A DNA stretch of 14,908 nt from Acidobacteriaceae bacterium (GCA_025462805.1 JAOAPJ010000123.1:1-14908); one strand, 5' to 3'. Positions 1 to 6,998 are shown, counted from the stretch's first letter. Made by a program: numbers and translations. The notes: generated by a model from the letters alone, not told the origin.

Positions 1-1928
1 ATGTCGCGCGGCATCTCCGGGTCGTACTGCGCGATGAAGCTGCCGGCGGCGATCCCGCGGGTCAGTGCCAGGTGGTAGGACTCGTGAATCTTCGGATCCT
101 GATAACCGCTCGCAGGCCAGGTGTCGAGCAGATGCTGCAAGCGCGGTACATCTAGGACGTGCTGCACCATCGGTGAGTGGGCGATGCGGCGCAACTCCGC
201 CGCGAGTCGACTGCGTTGCGCACCGATCACCAAGTACCAGTCGGCAGATTGCAGCCCGCGCAGCGTACGGCGCAGCGTGGCTTCGGGAAGTCGACCCTGC
301 ATGGCGCGACGGATGAGCGAGCGGCTCTGCCCGCCAACCAGGTACTGCTCTATGGGAATGCCGAAGCAGAACTCGTAAACGTTCTTGTCGTGCGTGGGGT
401 CGCGCTGCTCAATCTGCCAGCCGGCCGCGGCGGCACCGTTCGGTAATCCGGGATCGTAGTATTCGTAATACTGCCGACGGACCGAGGCACTGCTCTCCTC
501 CACGCCATAGAAGGTGGCAAGAGCCTTTTCGGGCAACTGATACTCGGCGGCCCTGGCTGGATGCACTGGGCTGTAGGCGAACGAGAAGTGGCGCATCTCC
601 GGGTGGTAGAGGCGACGGACCCACTCCGGAACGGCGGCACCTGTGGCCCAGGCGGCGGCGCCACGCCACGAGGTGTAGCCGGCCGCCCGTAGTTCGCGGG
701 CCTGGCGGAAGAGCGCGATCCAGCGCAGGCTCCTGAACAGGTCCGACAATCCAATCAGCCCACCGAAGCTGATGGTGGCGTTCCCCGTAACGCCCTGGAG
801 GAGCACATCCAGTCGACGGGCGCGCATGCCGTCGAGGATGGCGTGCAACCACAGATGGTTGGTGGGATTGAAGGTAGGCTGACCGCTCAGCCGAGCGGCC
901 CTCGCGGCAGTCTCAACCAAGTCGGCGCCAGCTGCGTTCACCAGCACGTGATCGATGTTCGGGTATAGGGCGGCCACCTCCGCTGCGGCGGGACCTTCGT
1001 CGCCAAACCGGCCGAGCAGCGCGGTGCCATCGAAGCCCGGCTGAGGCACTGCGGTAAAGGAGGTCAGCCGCTCGCCGCGCCCAGCCAGCAGGCGCGCGGC
1101 GGTCGAACTGACAGAGGAGCTGTCCAGGCCGCCACTCAGCTCGGACGCCAGACCTTGGGCGTCGCTCAGACGGCAGGCGACGGCACGGTCGAAGCGTTCG
1201 CGAAAATCTTCGATGTAGTCTTCGTCCCGTTGATACGAGATGGCCTTGGCGTCGCAGGGGTGCCAGTAGCGGCGGATTTCTACCCCGGCTGCATTCACCT
1301 TGAGCCAGTGCCCGGGGAGCAGCCGCTCGACACCCCGGAAGAAGGTCAGACTGTCGGTGGGAGCCACCACAGCGAGATGGTGCGCCAGGCGGGGAAGATC
1401 GAGCTGATGCCCGACGGCGGGCAGGGCGCAGAGCGCAAGCGGCATCGATGCAAAAGCGAACCCACCCGAGCCGATCGTACGTGCGATGTGCAACGGGCGT
1501 TCGCCTGAGTGATCGCGGGCGAGGAACAACGTCTGCGTGCGTTCGTCCCAACAGGCAATGGCGAATCCGCCAGTGAGGTGATGGACAAGATTGAAGCTCC
1601 AACGCTGCCAGGCGGCGGCCAGAATCTGATCGTCCGACTGGTCCGGGGCGAGGTTCAACTCACGACAGAGTTCCTCTCGATTGTCGAGCCTGAGGTCCCC
1701 AATGGCCACCGTGTCCTGTCTCGAAAGGGCCGAGGCAGAAGCCGCATCGCCTCTTCTCGCGCGGTAATCAGCGGCGGCCAATACGAGTCCGGCGTGGGCG
1801 GGTACAAGGGATGCCGGAGTCGCGGCCAGGACCGCGAGCATGGCTCTGCATTGTCGCGAGATCGCATCAGGTCCGACCGTTGAGGAACCGCCGGGGAGCC
1901 AGAGCCCGGCGAGTGCGCGAATCGTCAT
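1..1928 (-). CDS. Lasso peptide cyclase (asparagine-synthetase-like, C protein), 3' end beyond window
   Basis: This ATP-dependent amide-bond former is predicted to adenylate an Asp/Glu side chain of the precursor core and close the macrolactam with the new N-terminus. Frame reading gives 642 codons without a stop up to the window edge, so the C-terminus is missing. Residues 1-190 resemble a class II glutamine amidotransferase (NTN) domain, but the catalytic Cys2 is absent (Met-Thr start), as in lasso cyclases and unlike Gln-dependent AsnB. The PP-loop SGGLDSSSV lies at residues 265-273. The synthetase signature RDPTHDKNVYEFCFGIP lies at 509-525. ATG at 1928 is the first start after an in-frame TGA about 25 bases upstream; no clear Shine-Dalgarno precedes it. 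It lies 140 bases downstream of the precursor gene on the same strand, beyond a hairpin. A primary-metabolism AsnB is disfavoured by the missing Cys and by the neighbours. Confidence 0.9.
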   Translation of the reverse strand, partial: MTIRALAGLWLPGGSSTVGPDAISRQCRAMLAVLAATPASLVPAHAGLVLAAADYRARRGDAASASALSRQDTVAIGDLRLDNREELCRELNLAPDQSDDQILAAAWQRWSFNLVHHLTGGFAIACWDERTQTLFLARDHSGERPLHIARTIGSGGFAFASMPLALCALPAVGHQLDLPRLAHHLAVVAPTDSLTFFRGVERLLPGHWLKVNAAGVEIRRYWHPCDAKAISYQRDEDYIEDFRERFDRAVACRLSDAQGLASELSGGLDSSSVSSTAARLLAGRGERLTSFTAVPQPGFDGTALLGRFGDEGPAAAEVAALYPNIDHVLVNAAGADLVETAARAARLSGQPTFNPTNHLWLHAILDGMRARRLDVLLQGVTGNATISFGGLIGLSDLFRSLRWIALFRQARELRAAGYTSWRGAAAWATGAAVPEWVRRLYHPEMRHFSFAYSPVHPARAAEYQLPEKALATFYGVEESSASVRRQYYEYYDPGLPNGAAAAGWQIEQRDPTHDKNVYEFCFGIPIEQYLVGGQSRSLIRRAMQGRLPEATLRRTLRGLQSADWYLVIGAQRSRLAAELRRIAHSPMVQHVLDVPRLQHLLDTWPASGYQDPKIHESYHLALTRGIAAGSFIAQYDPEMPRD

Positions 1929-1986
1929 GGGTGCGTTGGGGTGCCGAGATCAGCGATCAGGAAAGCGATCAGCAAGGAAGTCTGCG

Positions 1987-2022
1987 CATAACAAAAGAGG
2001 AGCGCCGGCCGGCACTCCTCTT
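1987..2022 (-). terminator. Rho-independent terminator or attenuator between precursor and cyclase genes
   Basis: Arms AAGAGGAG (1995-2002) and CTCCTCTT (2015-2022) pair perfectly around the self-complementary core GCCGGCCGGC (2004-2013), with one mismatch between. On the minus strand the stem is followed by the T-rich run TTTTGTT (1990-1996). It sits 46 bases past the precursor stop and 58 bases before the cyclase start, so it probably ends or attenuates most precursor transcripts. It could also serve as a 3' stabilising hairpin. Confidence 0.75.
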
Positions 2023-2068
2023 CGACAACTCGTTTCTTGTTCGTAGGGAGGCTCAACCTGTCGCGAGG

Positions 2069-2230
2069 TCAGCCCGACTTGTGGGTCAGGACAGCATCGT
2101 GAACATGGCTTTGGCCATGTTCCGCATTTGCCAGTGCCAGCACGTCGAGCACGGGCTTCTTCCAATCCTTACGCTCCAAAGCCGCGAACGATGCCTGTTG
2201 CTGGGCATTCGTACTGGGGGCGTTCGTCAT
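2069..2230 (-). CDS. Lasso peptide precursor (A), 53 aa
   Basis: This small ORF directly precedes the cyclase gene on the same strand and has a strong Shine-Dalgarno, GGAGGA (2239-2234), 3 bases before the ATG. The leader carries the lasso-type recognition pattern WKKPVLDVL at residues 23-31 (W-x-x-P-x-L-x-x-L), the kind bound by PqqD-like B1 proteins. The only acidic residue after Glu37 is Asp45, so it must be the macrolactam acceptor. Core start at Gly39 gives the 15-residue core GQSHVHDAVLTHKSG with a 7-residue ring. Starts at His38 or Glu37 would give 8- or 9-residue rings. The usual Thr at position -2 is missing in each register. Ser52 and Thr49 near the C-terminus are candidate kinase targets. 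Three His residues fall in the proposed core. The precursor role is inferred from motif and context; the core boundary is uncertain. Confidence 0.8.
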   Translation of the reverse strand: MTNAPSTNAQQQASFAALERKDWKKPVLDVLALANAEHGQSHVHDAVLTHKSG

Positions 2231-2625
2231 CGATCCTCCGAGAACCGAAACAGGTAGACCGATACATGGCTACCATAAGCCGAACCCGATTCGTGCCGGT
2301 GCAGGGTACGATGCCCGGTTGTCCCGGGGCACCATTGCTTTTATTCTGTAGCCCGCCGTCACTGCTGCTACAAGGCGGCTAGATACCGAAATCTCTACGC
2401 AATTTTGCTGGTCTGCACCTGGCCCATTGTCGGGGCATTCCACCGGCTCGTCAATCCACTGTTTTGGGGAGGCGCGCCGGCAGTCATCTGTTAAGTTACC
2501 GTATCCCTAATGGTTGCATGCAGTTCGCAGAGATGGGGCCCTCTGCCTGGACCATGGGACAGCAGGAGTACGCTTGCGAAGAGTATGTACATACCCGGCC
2601 CGTTGGGGAATGCACCTTCCGGGGG
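2231..2625. other. Divergent intergenic region between precursor and kinase genes
   Basis: About 395 bases separate the precursor (minus) and kinase (plus) start codons. Apart from one candidate plus-strand promoter I see no convincing gene. The kinase frame stays open back to a TTG at 2464, with in-frame ATGs at 2518, 2533 and 2554, but the residues encoded there do not look like the family N-terminus. No clear minus-strand promoter for the precursor could be fixed; the best guess, TTGTAG with 17-base spacing to TACAGA near 2350-2375, is weak. Confidence 0.5.
2319..2347 (+). promoter_or_regulatory. Candidate sigma70-type promoter upstream of the kinase gene
   Basis: TTGTCC (2319-2324) and TATTCT (2342-2347) are spaced by 17 bases and each matches the consensus at 4 of 6 positions. 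Transcription would start near 2354 and leave a leader of about 270 bases before ATG 2626, or less if the kinase starts upstream. Weak evidence. Confidence 0.25.
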
Positions 2626-3555
2626 ATGGGACGGGAGGCCGGACTGAATAGCTATCGCATCGGACCCCTGCTGTACATTACCGAGTTGCTATTGCCCGAG
2701 CTGCCTTCTGCGGAGCTGGTTCCTGGCGAGCGACCAGTCACGGTGAGGATGGGTGCTGCGCCGCGAGCGCTGGCTGCTTCCCTCACCTCGTCTCAGTGGT
2801 TCGAGGCTACGGCGAGTGAGTTCCTGCTGAGGCTTCCCGCCGTGGCCACCTACTACGTTCGAAACGGCGAGGAGGTCGTGGTGGAACCCGTGGCGGGTGC
2901 TCCCCCGCTCGACGTGAGGTCCTATCTGATGGGCAGCATCTTCGCTGCGCTCTGCCACCAGCGGGGCCTGTTGCCGCTGCATGCGAGTGCCGTGGCCGCA
3001 GACGCCGGAGCCATCGCATTCCTGGGTCCATCGGGCGCAGGCAAGTCGTCGATGGCGGCCTTTCTGGGACGCCGAGGCTACCGCATTGTGGCTGACGATA
3101 TCTGCCTCATCGACCCCGCCGCGTCACGGGAGAGGCGGGTGGTGCCCGTGGCGCCCTGGCTGAAGCTTTGGAGCACGACCCTCGAGGCGCTCGGAGAGGG
3201 GCACTCGGGATTGCCGCGCATCTTCAGTGACGACGATAAATATCGTGTCCGGCTGGACGAAGATGCATCGCCCATCGCGCTGGCTCGGCTCATCCTGCTG
3301 GAGCGCGGGGAGGATGAAACAAAGCCCATTCTGGAACGCCTGACGCCGGTCCAGGCGCTGCACGCGCTGCTGGACCATACCTACCAGGCGTGGCTCGTGC
3401 GCGCCACGGGACAGACAGAGGCTTATTTTCAACGCGGCGGTACTGCGCTCGACGGTGTCCGGGTGATGCGATTACGACGGCCGTGGGGCTTCGACGGGAT
3501 GGACGAGACCCTCTCGCTGCTCGAGCAGCATTTGGCATCAAATTCCGGACCATGA
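2626..3555 (+). CDS. HPr-kinase-like lasso peptide kinase
   Basis: Predicted P-loop kinase of the HprK/P-like family found in lasso clusters; in the paeninodin system (PadeK) such an enzyme phosphorylates the C-terminal Ser of the precursor. With this start the protein is 309 aa. An N-terminal SYRIGPLL...LPELP segment (residues 9-27) resembles the family start. The conserved LPLHAS motif lies at 116-121, Walker A GPSGAGKSS at 134-142, and the Asp pair ADD at 156-158. ATG 2626 was chosen because it places SYRI about 9 residues from the N-terminus, but its ribosome site is poor (a GGGGG run abuts the ATG), and the frame is open back to 2464. The gene converges on the nucleotidyltransferase-B2 gene with only 17 bases between stops. 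The substrate here is inferred; Ser52, Thr49 or the penultimate region of the precursor are candidates. Confidence 0.82.
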   Translation: MGREAGLNSYRIGPLLYITELLLPELPSAELVPGERPVTVRMGAAPRALAASLTSSQWFEATASEFLLRLPAVATYYVRNGEEVVVEPVAGAPPLDVRSYLMGSIFAALCHQRGLLPLHASAVAADAGAIAFLGPSGAGKSSMAAFLGRRGYRIVADDICLIDPAASRERRVVPVAPWLKLWSTTLEALGEGHSGLPRIFSDDDKYRVRLDEDASPIALARLILLERGEDETKPILERLTPVQALHALLDHTYQAWLVRATGQTEAYFQRGGTALDGVRVMRLRRPWGFDGMDETLSLLEQHLASNSGP

Positions 3556-3572
3556 AGCTCAGGCGCTTGCCG

Positions 3573-5282
3573 CTATTCTGGCTTGCCCTCCGGTCCGGTG
3601 TTGTTCCCGCTGGAATGGATCGGCGCGAAAAGAACTGCGCTCTCTCCGCCGAGCAGCATACGATGGTCGACTTCCAGCCAAGTGTGGGCACGCAGGCGGC
3701 GATCGATGGAACGCCGGACACCATAATGCATGACGCTGCGGATGCCGCGGCGCCGCAGCATGGCGTGCGCGGCGAGTGCTTGGGGAAAGCAGACGAACTG
3801 CAGCGGGCCGTAGCGCGCCGCTGCAAGAATCGACCAGCGGACGTGCTCGGCCGCATCGCCTGTCACCTGTATCCCCGGTGACAGGCGATTGGGTCGCTCC
3901 AGCCAGCGAAAGATCCATCGTATTGGCAGCAGCGCGAGCGCAGCCCGCGCAATGAACAGTGAGGCAAATGCCTCGATGAGCAGTTTCCGCTCCGGAGACC
4001 GCAAGGCGCGCCAACGCTGCCAGCGGCTGACGCGCCTGCCTGTGGCCGGCCGGGATGCGGGATCTTCCTGGTGGAATAGAATCCACTCCAATGGGCTGAG
4101 GACCGCGTAGAGGGGAAAGAGCATGTCCGGCAGATCGAAGCGTTCCCACACCCGCGGACGGAACATTACCCGGCGGACAACTTCCAGCCGGTAGGGCAGG
4201 CTCCGCCGAAGTCCCAGCTCATAACGCTTTAACGGCCAGCTGCCAACCTTCTCCGGCGTCGGTCGAAAGTGCTGTGCATTGAGCTGCATTTGCGCATACT
4301 CCATAATCCAACGTGCCTCGCGACCGTCGGCCTGCAACTGCATTGCCGGAGCAAGCGCGTCGGCATCAAGCAAGGCAAGCTGTTGCGCAAGCGTGAGCGC
4401 CGCTGCCAACTCGGGCACGATGTGGTAATCACGTGCACATGCGGTGGCGGCGTCTCTCCGCTCCGAGGTGAATCCAGACCAGAGTGCGGCGATATCCACC
4501 AGCGACTTCAAACGAAACCAGCCGTCGAGGGCGCCATGCACGCACAGGTGTAAGAAACTGCGTTCCAGAGGTAGAGCCGCGAGGGCGGTCTCGCCCAGTT
4601 GCACCCGTTCACTGGGGGCGCTTTCAGGATCGGCGAGCGCATTGCCCGGCATGTATGGGTTGCGGAAGAGGCGCCAGTGTAGATCGAGCTCGAAGCCCGA
4701 ATGCTGGGCGAAGTAGGTGTAGTCCTTGCCATGCCGGCGCCAGGAACGGCGGCGCGCAGGGGTAAGTCGGGCGGCAGGATCGCTGCGCCGGAAGCCATCG
4801 GCCAGCAGAATCCGGTCGGCGGTCTCCTCCATGCCCGGGGCAATCAGCAGATCGATGTCACCAACGTCACGCAGGCTGGGATCGCGGAAGACCCGCTGCG
4901 AGAGCGCCACGCCCTTCAGCACCCGGACCGGTACCCCGGCTTGCTGCAGCAGGTCGCAGAGGCGGCGTGTCTCTGCAAGATAGCGGAAGGCGTTCACCGC
5001 GTTATCGGTCGCCAGCTTCTTGAGCTCGGCTGCAATGACCGGCGGGAGCGCCGCGCCTGCCGTGGTGAGCGCGCGATAGACGAGCGGCGCGACACGATGA
5101 TGCGCGGAGAGCAAGAGAAACTGCTCCCATTGAACCGGGCCAGCAGCCGCAAGTGTGCGCACTTTCGCCGCATCTTGCTCCGAGGGTGGCCAGCGGGCGC
5201 AGGCGAGCAGGAGGCGCATCTCAGGCGGCATGCCCCCGAAGGCCAGGTCGGACGGCGCGGAATGGGACAGCGTTTGCGGCAT
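3573..5282 (-). CDS. Fused nucleotidyltransferase and transglutaminase-like lasso leader protease (B2)
   Basis: A 569-aa two-domain protein. Residues about 20-400 look like the NTP_transf_5-type nucleotidyltransferase: VLKGVALSQRVFRDPSLRDV followed by GDIDLLI, with D142 and D144 as likely metal ligands, and the second conserved block ELDLHW at 198-203. Residues about 428-560 look like the lasso B2 / transglut_core3 cysteine protease: likely catalytic Cys498 in FVCFPQALA, followed by the helix AHAMLRRRGI, and likely catalytic His533 in AHTWLEVD. B2 removes the leader so that the cyclase can act; the first domain may transfer a nucleotide to the peptide or its phosphate, which is inference. ATG 5282 lacks a strong Shine-Dalgarno. 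The gene diverges from B1 across 69 bases. Separate NTase and B2 genes are known in related clusters, so a fusion is plausible; there is no stop or frameshift between the domains. Confidence 0.87.
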   Translation of the reverse strand: MPQTLSHSAPSDLAFGGMPPEMRLLLACARWPPSEQDAAKVRTLAAAGPVQWEQFLLLSAHHRVAPLVYRALTTAGAALPPVIAAELKKLATDNAVNAFRYLAETRRLCDLLQQAGVPVRVLKGVALSQRVFRDPSLRDVGDIDLLIAPGMEETADRILLADGFRRSDPAARLTPARRRSWRRHGKDYTYFAQHSGFELDLHWRLFRNPYMPGNALADPESAPSERVQLGETALAALPLERSFLHLCVHGALDGWFRLKSLVDIAALWSGFTSERRDAATACARDYHIVPELAAALTLAQQLALLDADALAPAMQLQADGREARWIMEYAQMQLNAQHFRPTPEKVGSWPLKRYELGLRRSLPYRLEVVRRVMFRPRVWERFDLPDMLFPLYAVLSPLEWILFHQEDPASRPATGRRVSRWQRWRALRSPERKLLIEAFASLFIARAALALLPIRWIFRWLERPNRLSPGIQVTGDAAEHVRWSILAAARYGPLQFVCFPQALAAHAMLRRRGIRSVMHYGVRRSIDRRLRAHTWLEVDHRMLLGGESAVLFAPIHSSGNNTGPEGKPE

Positions 5283-5302
5283 CTTGCGGCGGAAGTGTCA
5301 GT

Positions 5303-5326
5303 ATCATATGCGAGGCGGGGAGCCAA
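5303..5326 (-). promoter_or_regulatory. Candidate -10 element for the nucleotidyltransferase-B2 gene
   Basis: TATGAT (5308-5303, minus strand) matches the sigma70 -10 consensus at 5 of 6 positions and would start transcription about 14 bases before ATG 5282. The nearest -35-like hexamer, TTGGCT (5326-5321), is only 12 bases away, which is too close, so the call is weak. Confidence 0.22.
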
Positions 5327-5351
5327 CGGACCCGCCAGGAGCGGGTAGCGA

Positions 5352-5648
5352 ATGTCACGCGGGGTTCCAATCACAGCGGAGAGTCTCGTGGCCTGGAGTG
5401 AGACTCCGGTAGCCACCGAGGTCGACCATGAAGTGGTTCTGATGAACGTCGGGCGGGGGCGCTGCTATGGGCTCGGGGAGACGGGCAGCTCCGTTTGGCG
5501 GCGACTGGCATCACCCATCCGGGTGGATGATCTCTGCCGCGAGCTCTTGCTCGTGTATCGCGCCGACCGCGATGTTCTGGAGCGCGATGTGCTGACGCTG
5601 CTGGAGCAGATGCAGGAAGAGGGTCTGGTGAAGGTGATCGCGAAGTAG
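5352..5648 (+). CDS. PqqD-like lasso leader-binding protein (B1, RiPP recognition element)
   Basis: A 98-aa PqqD-family protein. It is expected to bind the WKKPVLDVL leader region of the precursor and deliver it to the B2 protease. Characteristic features are the strand-rich N-terminal half (VATEVDHEVVLMNVGRGRCYGL, about residues 20-41, written here only as a span), the GSSVWRRL turn-helix at 45-52, a DLCRELLLVY helix near 60-69, and the terminal DVLTLLEQMQEEGLV helix at 79-93. AGGAG lies 10 bases before ATG 5352. PQQ biosynthesis is unlikely because no pqqA or pqqE is present while the other lasso genes are. It is transcribed away from B2, although B1 and B2 normally sit side by side in one direction. 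Confidence 0.88.
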   Translation: MSRGVPITAESLVAWSETPVATEVDHEVVLMNVGRGRCYGLGETGSSVWRRLASPIRVDDLCRELLLVYRADRDVLERDVLTLLEQMQEEGLVKVIAK

Positions 5649-5700
5649 CGACAGCACTTGAGAGCGGTTTGCATCCTAAGTCCTGAAAGGACGACCTCTC

Positions 5701-6303
5701 ATGAAGCTTTCTTCCACCCTCACCACTGTCACACTTATCTCTGGCATGCTGCTTGCCGGTGGCTGTAACAAGCAGACCGAGTCGAAGCCGAATTATCAGT
5801 CTGCGATCAACGACTACTATAAGGCGCACCCAAGCTGCCTCTGGTCGGAGCCGAAAAAATTTCCCGTACAAGCAGCGACCTCCGACGACGCCAAAACCCA
5901 GGGTTATGACGCCTTGACCGACGCAGGTCTGCTGACGCGCACCACGGGCGAGAAGAAGGTGATGATCATAGCGTCCAAGCAAGTGAATAATTACGACCTG
6001 TCGGATAAGGGCCGGCCAAGCTGGACGGCAGACCCGTCTCAGCCGGGCTACGGCAACTTTTGCTTTGGCCATCGCGATGTCTCGTCGATCGACAGTGTCA
6101 CGCCGGGAACGGATAGTTCCGGCAACAAGACCGCTCAGGTGAACTACCACTACAAGCTGACAGATGTAGCGGACTGGGCGAACTCGCAGGAGATGAAGAC
6201 CGCCTTCCCGGGCGTCGCCACATCGCTGTCAGAGCCGCGTTCAGATACCGCGGCGCTGATGCTGACCGGCGACCACTGGCAGGTGGTGGTGCAGCCGCGG
6301 TAG
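5701..6303 (+). CDS. Putative lipoprotein of unknown function
   Basis: A 200-aa protein with a lipoprotein signal: charged MK start, hydrophobic stretch to residue 21, and lipobox LAGGC with lipidated Cys22. The residue after Cys is Asn, which suggests outer-membrane sorting in a Gram-negative cell. The mature part is polar, with a Tyr/Asp-rich N-terminal region and two further Cys (46 and 121) that could form a disulfide. I recognise no catalytic motif or domain. AAAGGA precedes ATG 5701 by about 10 bases. It follows B1 on the same strand after 52 bases, so co-transcription is possible. A role in immunity or transport of the lasso peptide would be speculation; it could equally mark the end of the cluster. 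Confidence 0.78.
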   Translation: MKLSSTLTTVTLISGMLLAGGCNKQTESKPNYQSAINDYYKAHPSCLWSEPKKFPVQAATSDDAKTQGYDALTDAGLLTRTTGEKKVMIIASKQVNNYDLSDKGRPSWTADPSQPGYGNFCFGHRDVSSIDSVTPGTDSSGNKTAQVNYHYKLTDVADWANSQEMKTAFPGVATSLSEPRSDTAALMLTGDHWQVVVQPR

Positions 6304-6313
6304 CAGAATTCTG

Positions 6314-6350
6314 GCGCCGTCTGCAGAACAGTACAGCGGCGCTTCCCCTT
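6314..6350 (+). terminator. Possible terminator after the lipoprotein gene
   Basis: GCGCCG (6314-6319) plus CTG (6321-6323) pairs with CAG CGGCGC (6334-6342) with a one-base bulge. The stem is followed by TTCCCCTTTC, a weak T-rich tail. It lies in the 47-base gap between the convergent lipoprotein and NTPase genes. Confidence 0.4.
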
Positions 6351-6998
6351 TCAGATTGTTGTATGGGTCTCGGCGGCACCGGATTGCGCAGAGCGTGCAA
6401 GACGCTCTGTGACAAAGCGAATAATGTCGTCGCTCATGTAGCTCGGCGGCACGATCGAGAAACGCGGGATTCCTTCGGTGAGGCAAAGCGATACTCCCCG
6501 CCACCGCGGGATCAACTGCTCCGCACCGGCCCGAAGGAGCAACGCATCGGCACGATCAAGGAACAGACGCGCAGAGTCTTTGAAGTCTGCGGTAGCTGGA
6601 TCAAGCACGCTGAGGTAGAGATCCGGGCGCAGGAAGCCGAGGATGCTGTTCGATTCAAGAATGGCGTTCTCCGCCAGCACCAGCTCCTTGCGCAGGCGCG
6701 GCATGGCAGCGGCAAGATTGCCGATGCGCGTACGCACCCAGAAGGAGCGTGCGGCACCCGAGGCGAGATAGCGTGCAGAGTCTGTGCCGCTTGCAGGATC
6801 GCGTTCTTCACTGATCGCGACCGTGTGCTCATCAGTCTGGCAGTCGCATGGCTCGCCGTTTGCAGTACAGAAGCCATGGCCAAACTGCGTGATCTTAAAT
6901 GCAGTCCAGCGCATCTGCGGCAAACGCCCAATGATGGACGCGACCACGGAGGTCTTCCCCACATCCCGCGAATGTCCGCCGACCACAACGATAGCCAT
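6351..6998 (-). CDS. P-loop NTPase, MobB-like fold, unknown role
   Basis: A 215-aa protein beginning MAIVVVGGHSRDVGKTS, with a Walker A loop G8-x-x-x-x-x-G14-K15-T16-S17 right after the first strand, as in MobB and related SIMIBI-class NTPases. A cysteine cluster C44-x6-C51-x-C53 follows the KITQFGHG segment and could bind metal; MobB proteins do not usually show this. ILESNSIL (113-120) resembles the second strand carrying an acidic residue. It starts 12 bases after lpxD ends, so it is probably co-transcribed with lpxD and the acyltransferase. The link to lipid A could be mere clustering. Molybdopterin-dinucleotide synthesis is possible, but no mob or moa gene is nearby. The function is left open. 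Confidence 0.75.
   Translation of the reverse strand: MAIVVVGGHSRDVGKTSVVASIIGRLPQMRWTAFKITQFGHGFCTANGEPCDCQTDEHTVAISEERDPASGTDSARYLASGAARSFWVRTRIGNLAAAMPRLRKELVLAENAILESNSILGFLRPDLYLSVLDPATADFKDSARLFLDRADALLLRAGAEQLIPRWRGVSLCLTEGIPRFSIVPPSYMSDDIIRFVTERLARSAQSGAAETHTTI

Noticed and set aside
65..1883. Several 60-230 aa ORFs on both strands over the cyclase
   Set aside because: They are out-of-frame shadows; the cyclase frame is continuous and carries all the family motifs.
1..1928. Ordinary glutamine-dependent asparagine synthetase AsnB
   Set aside because: The N-terminal catalytic Cys is absent and the gene sits with precursor, B1, B2 and kinase genes.
2128..2382. Plus-strand ORF overlapping the precursor region as an alternative precursor
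   Set aside because: It has no leader motif, no fitting ribosome site, and a Pro/Leu-rich composition; the minus-strand ORF has both signals.
2464..2625. N-terminal extension of the kinase gene from TTG 2464 (54 more codons)
   Set aside because: The added residues do not resemble the family N-terminus, and no ribosome site precedes 2464. The frame being open may be chance in GC-rich DNA, though the ATGs at 2518-2554 cannot be fully excluded.
5352..5648. PqqD of a PQQ biosynthesis operon
   Set aside because: No pqqA, pqqB, pqqC or pqqE in the window; the neighbours are lasso genes.
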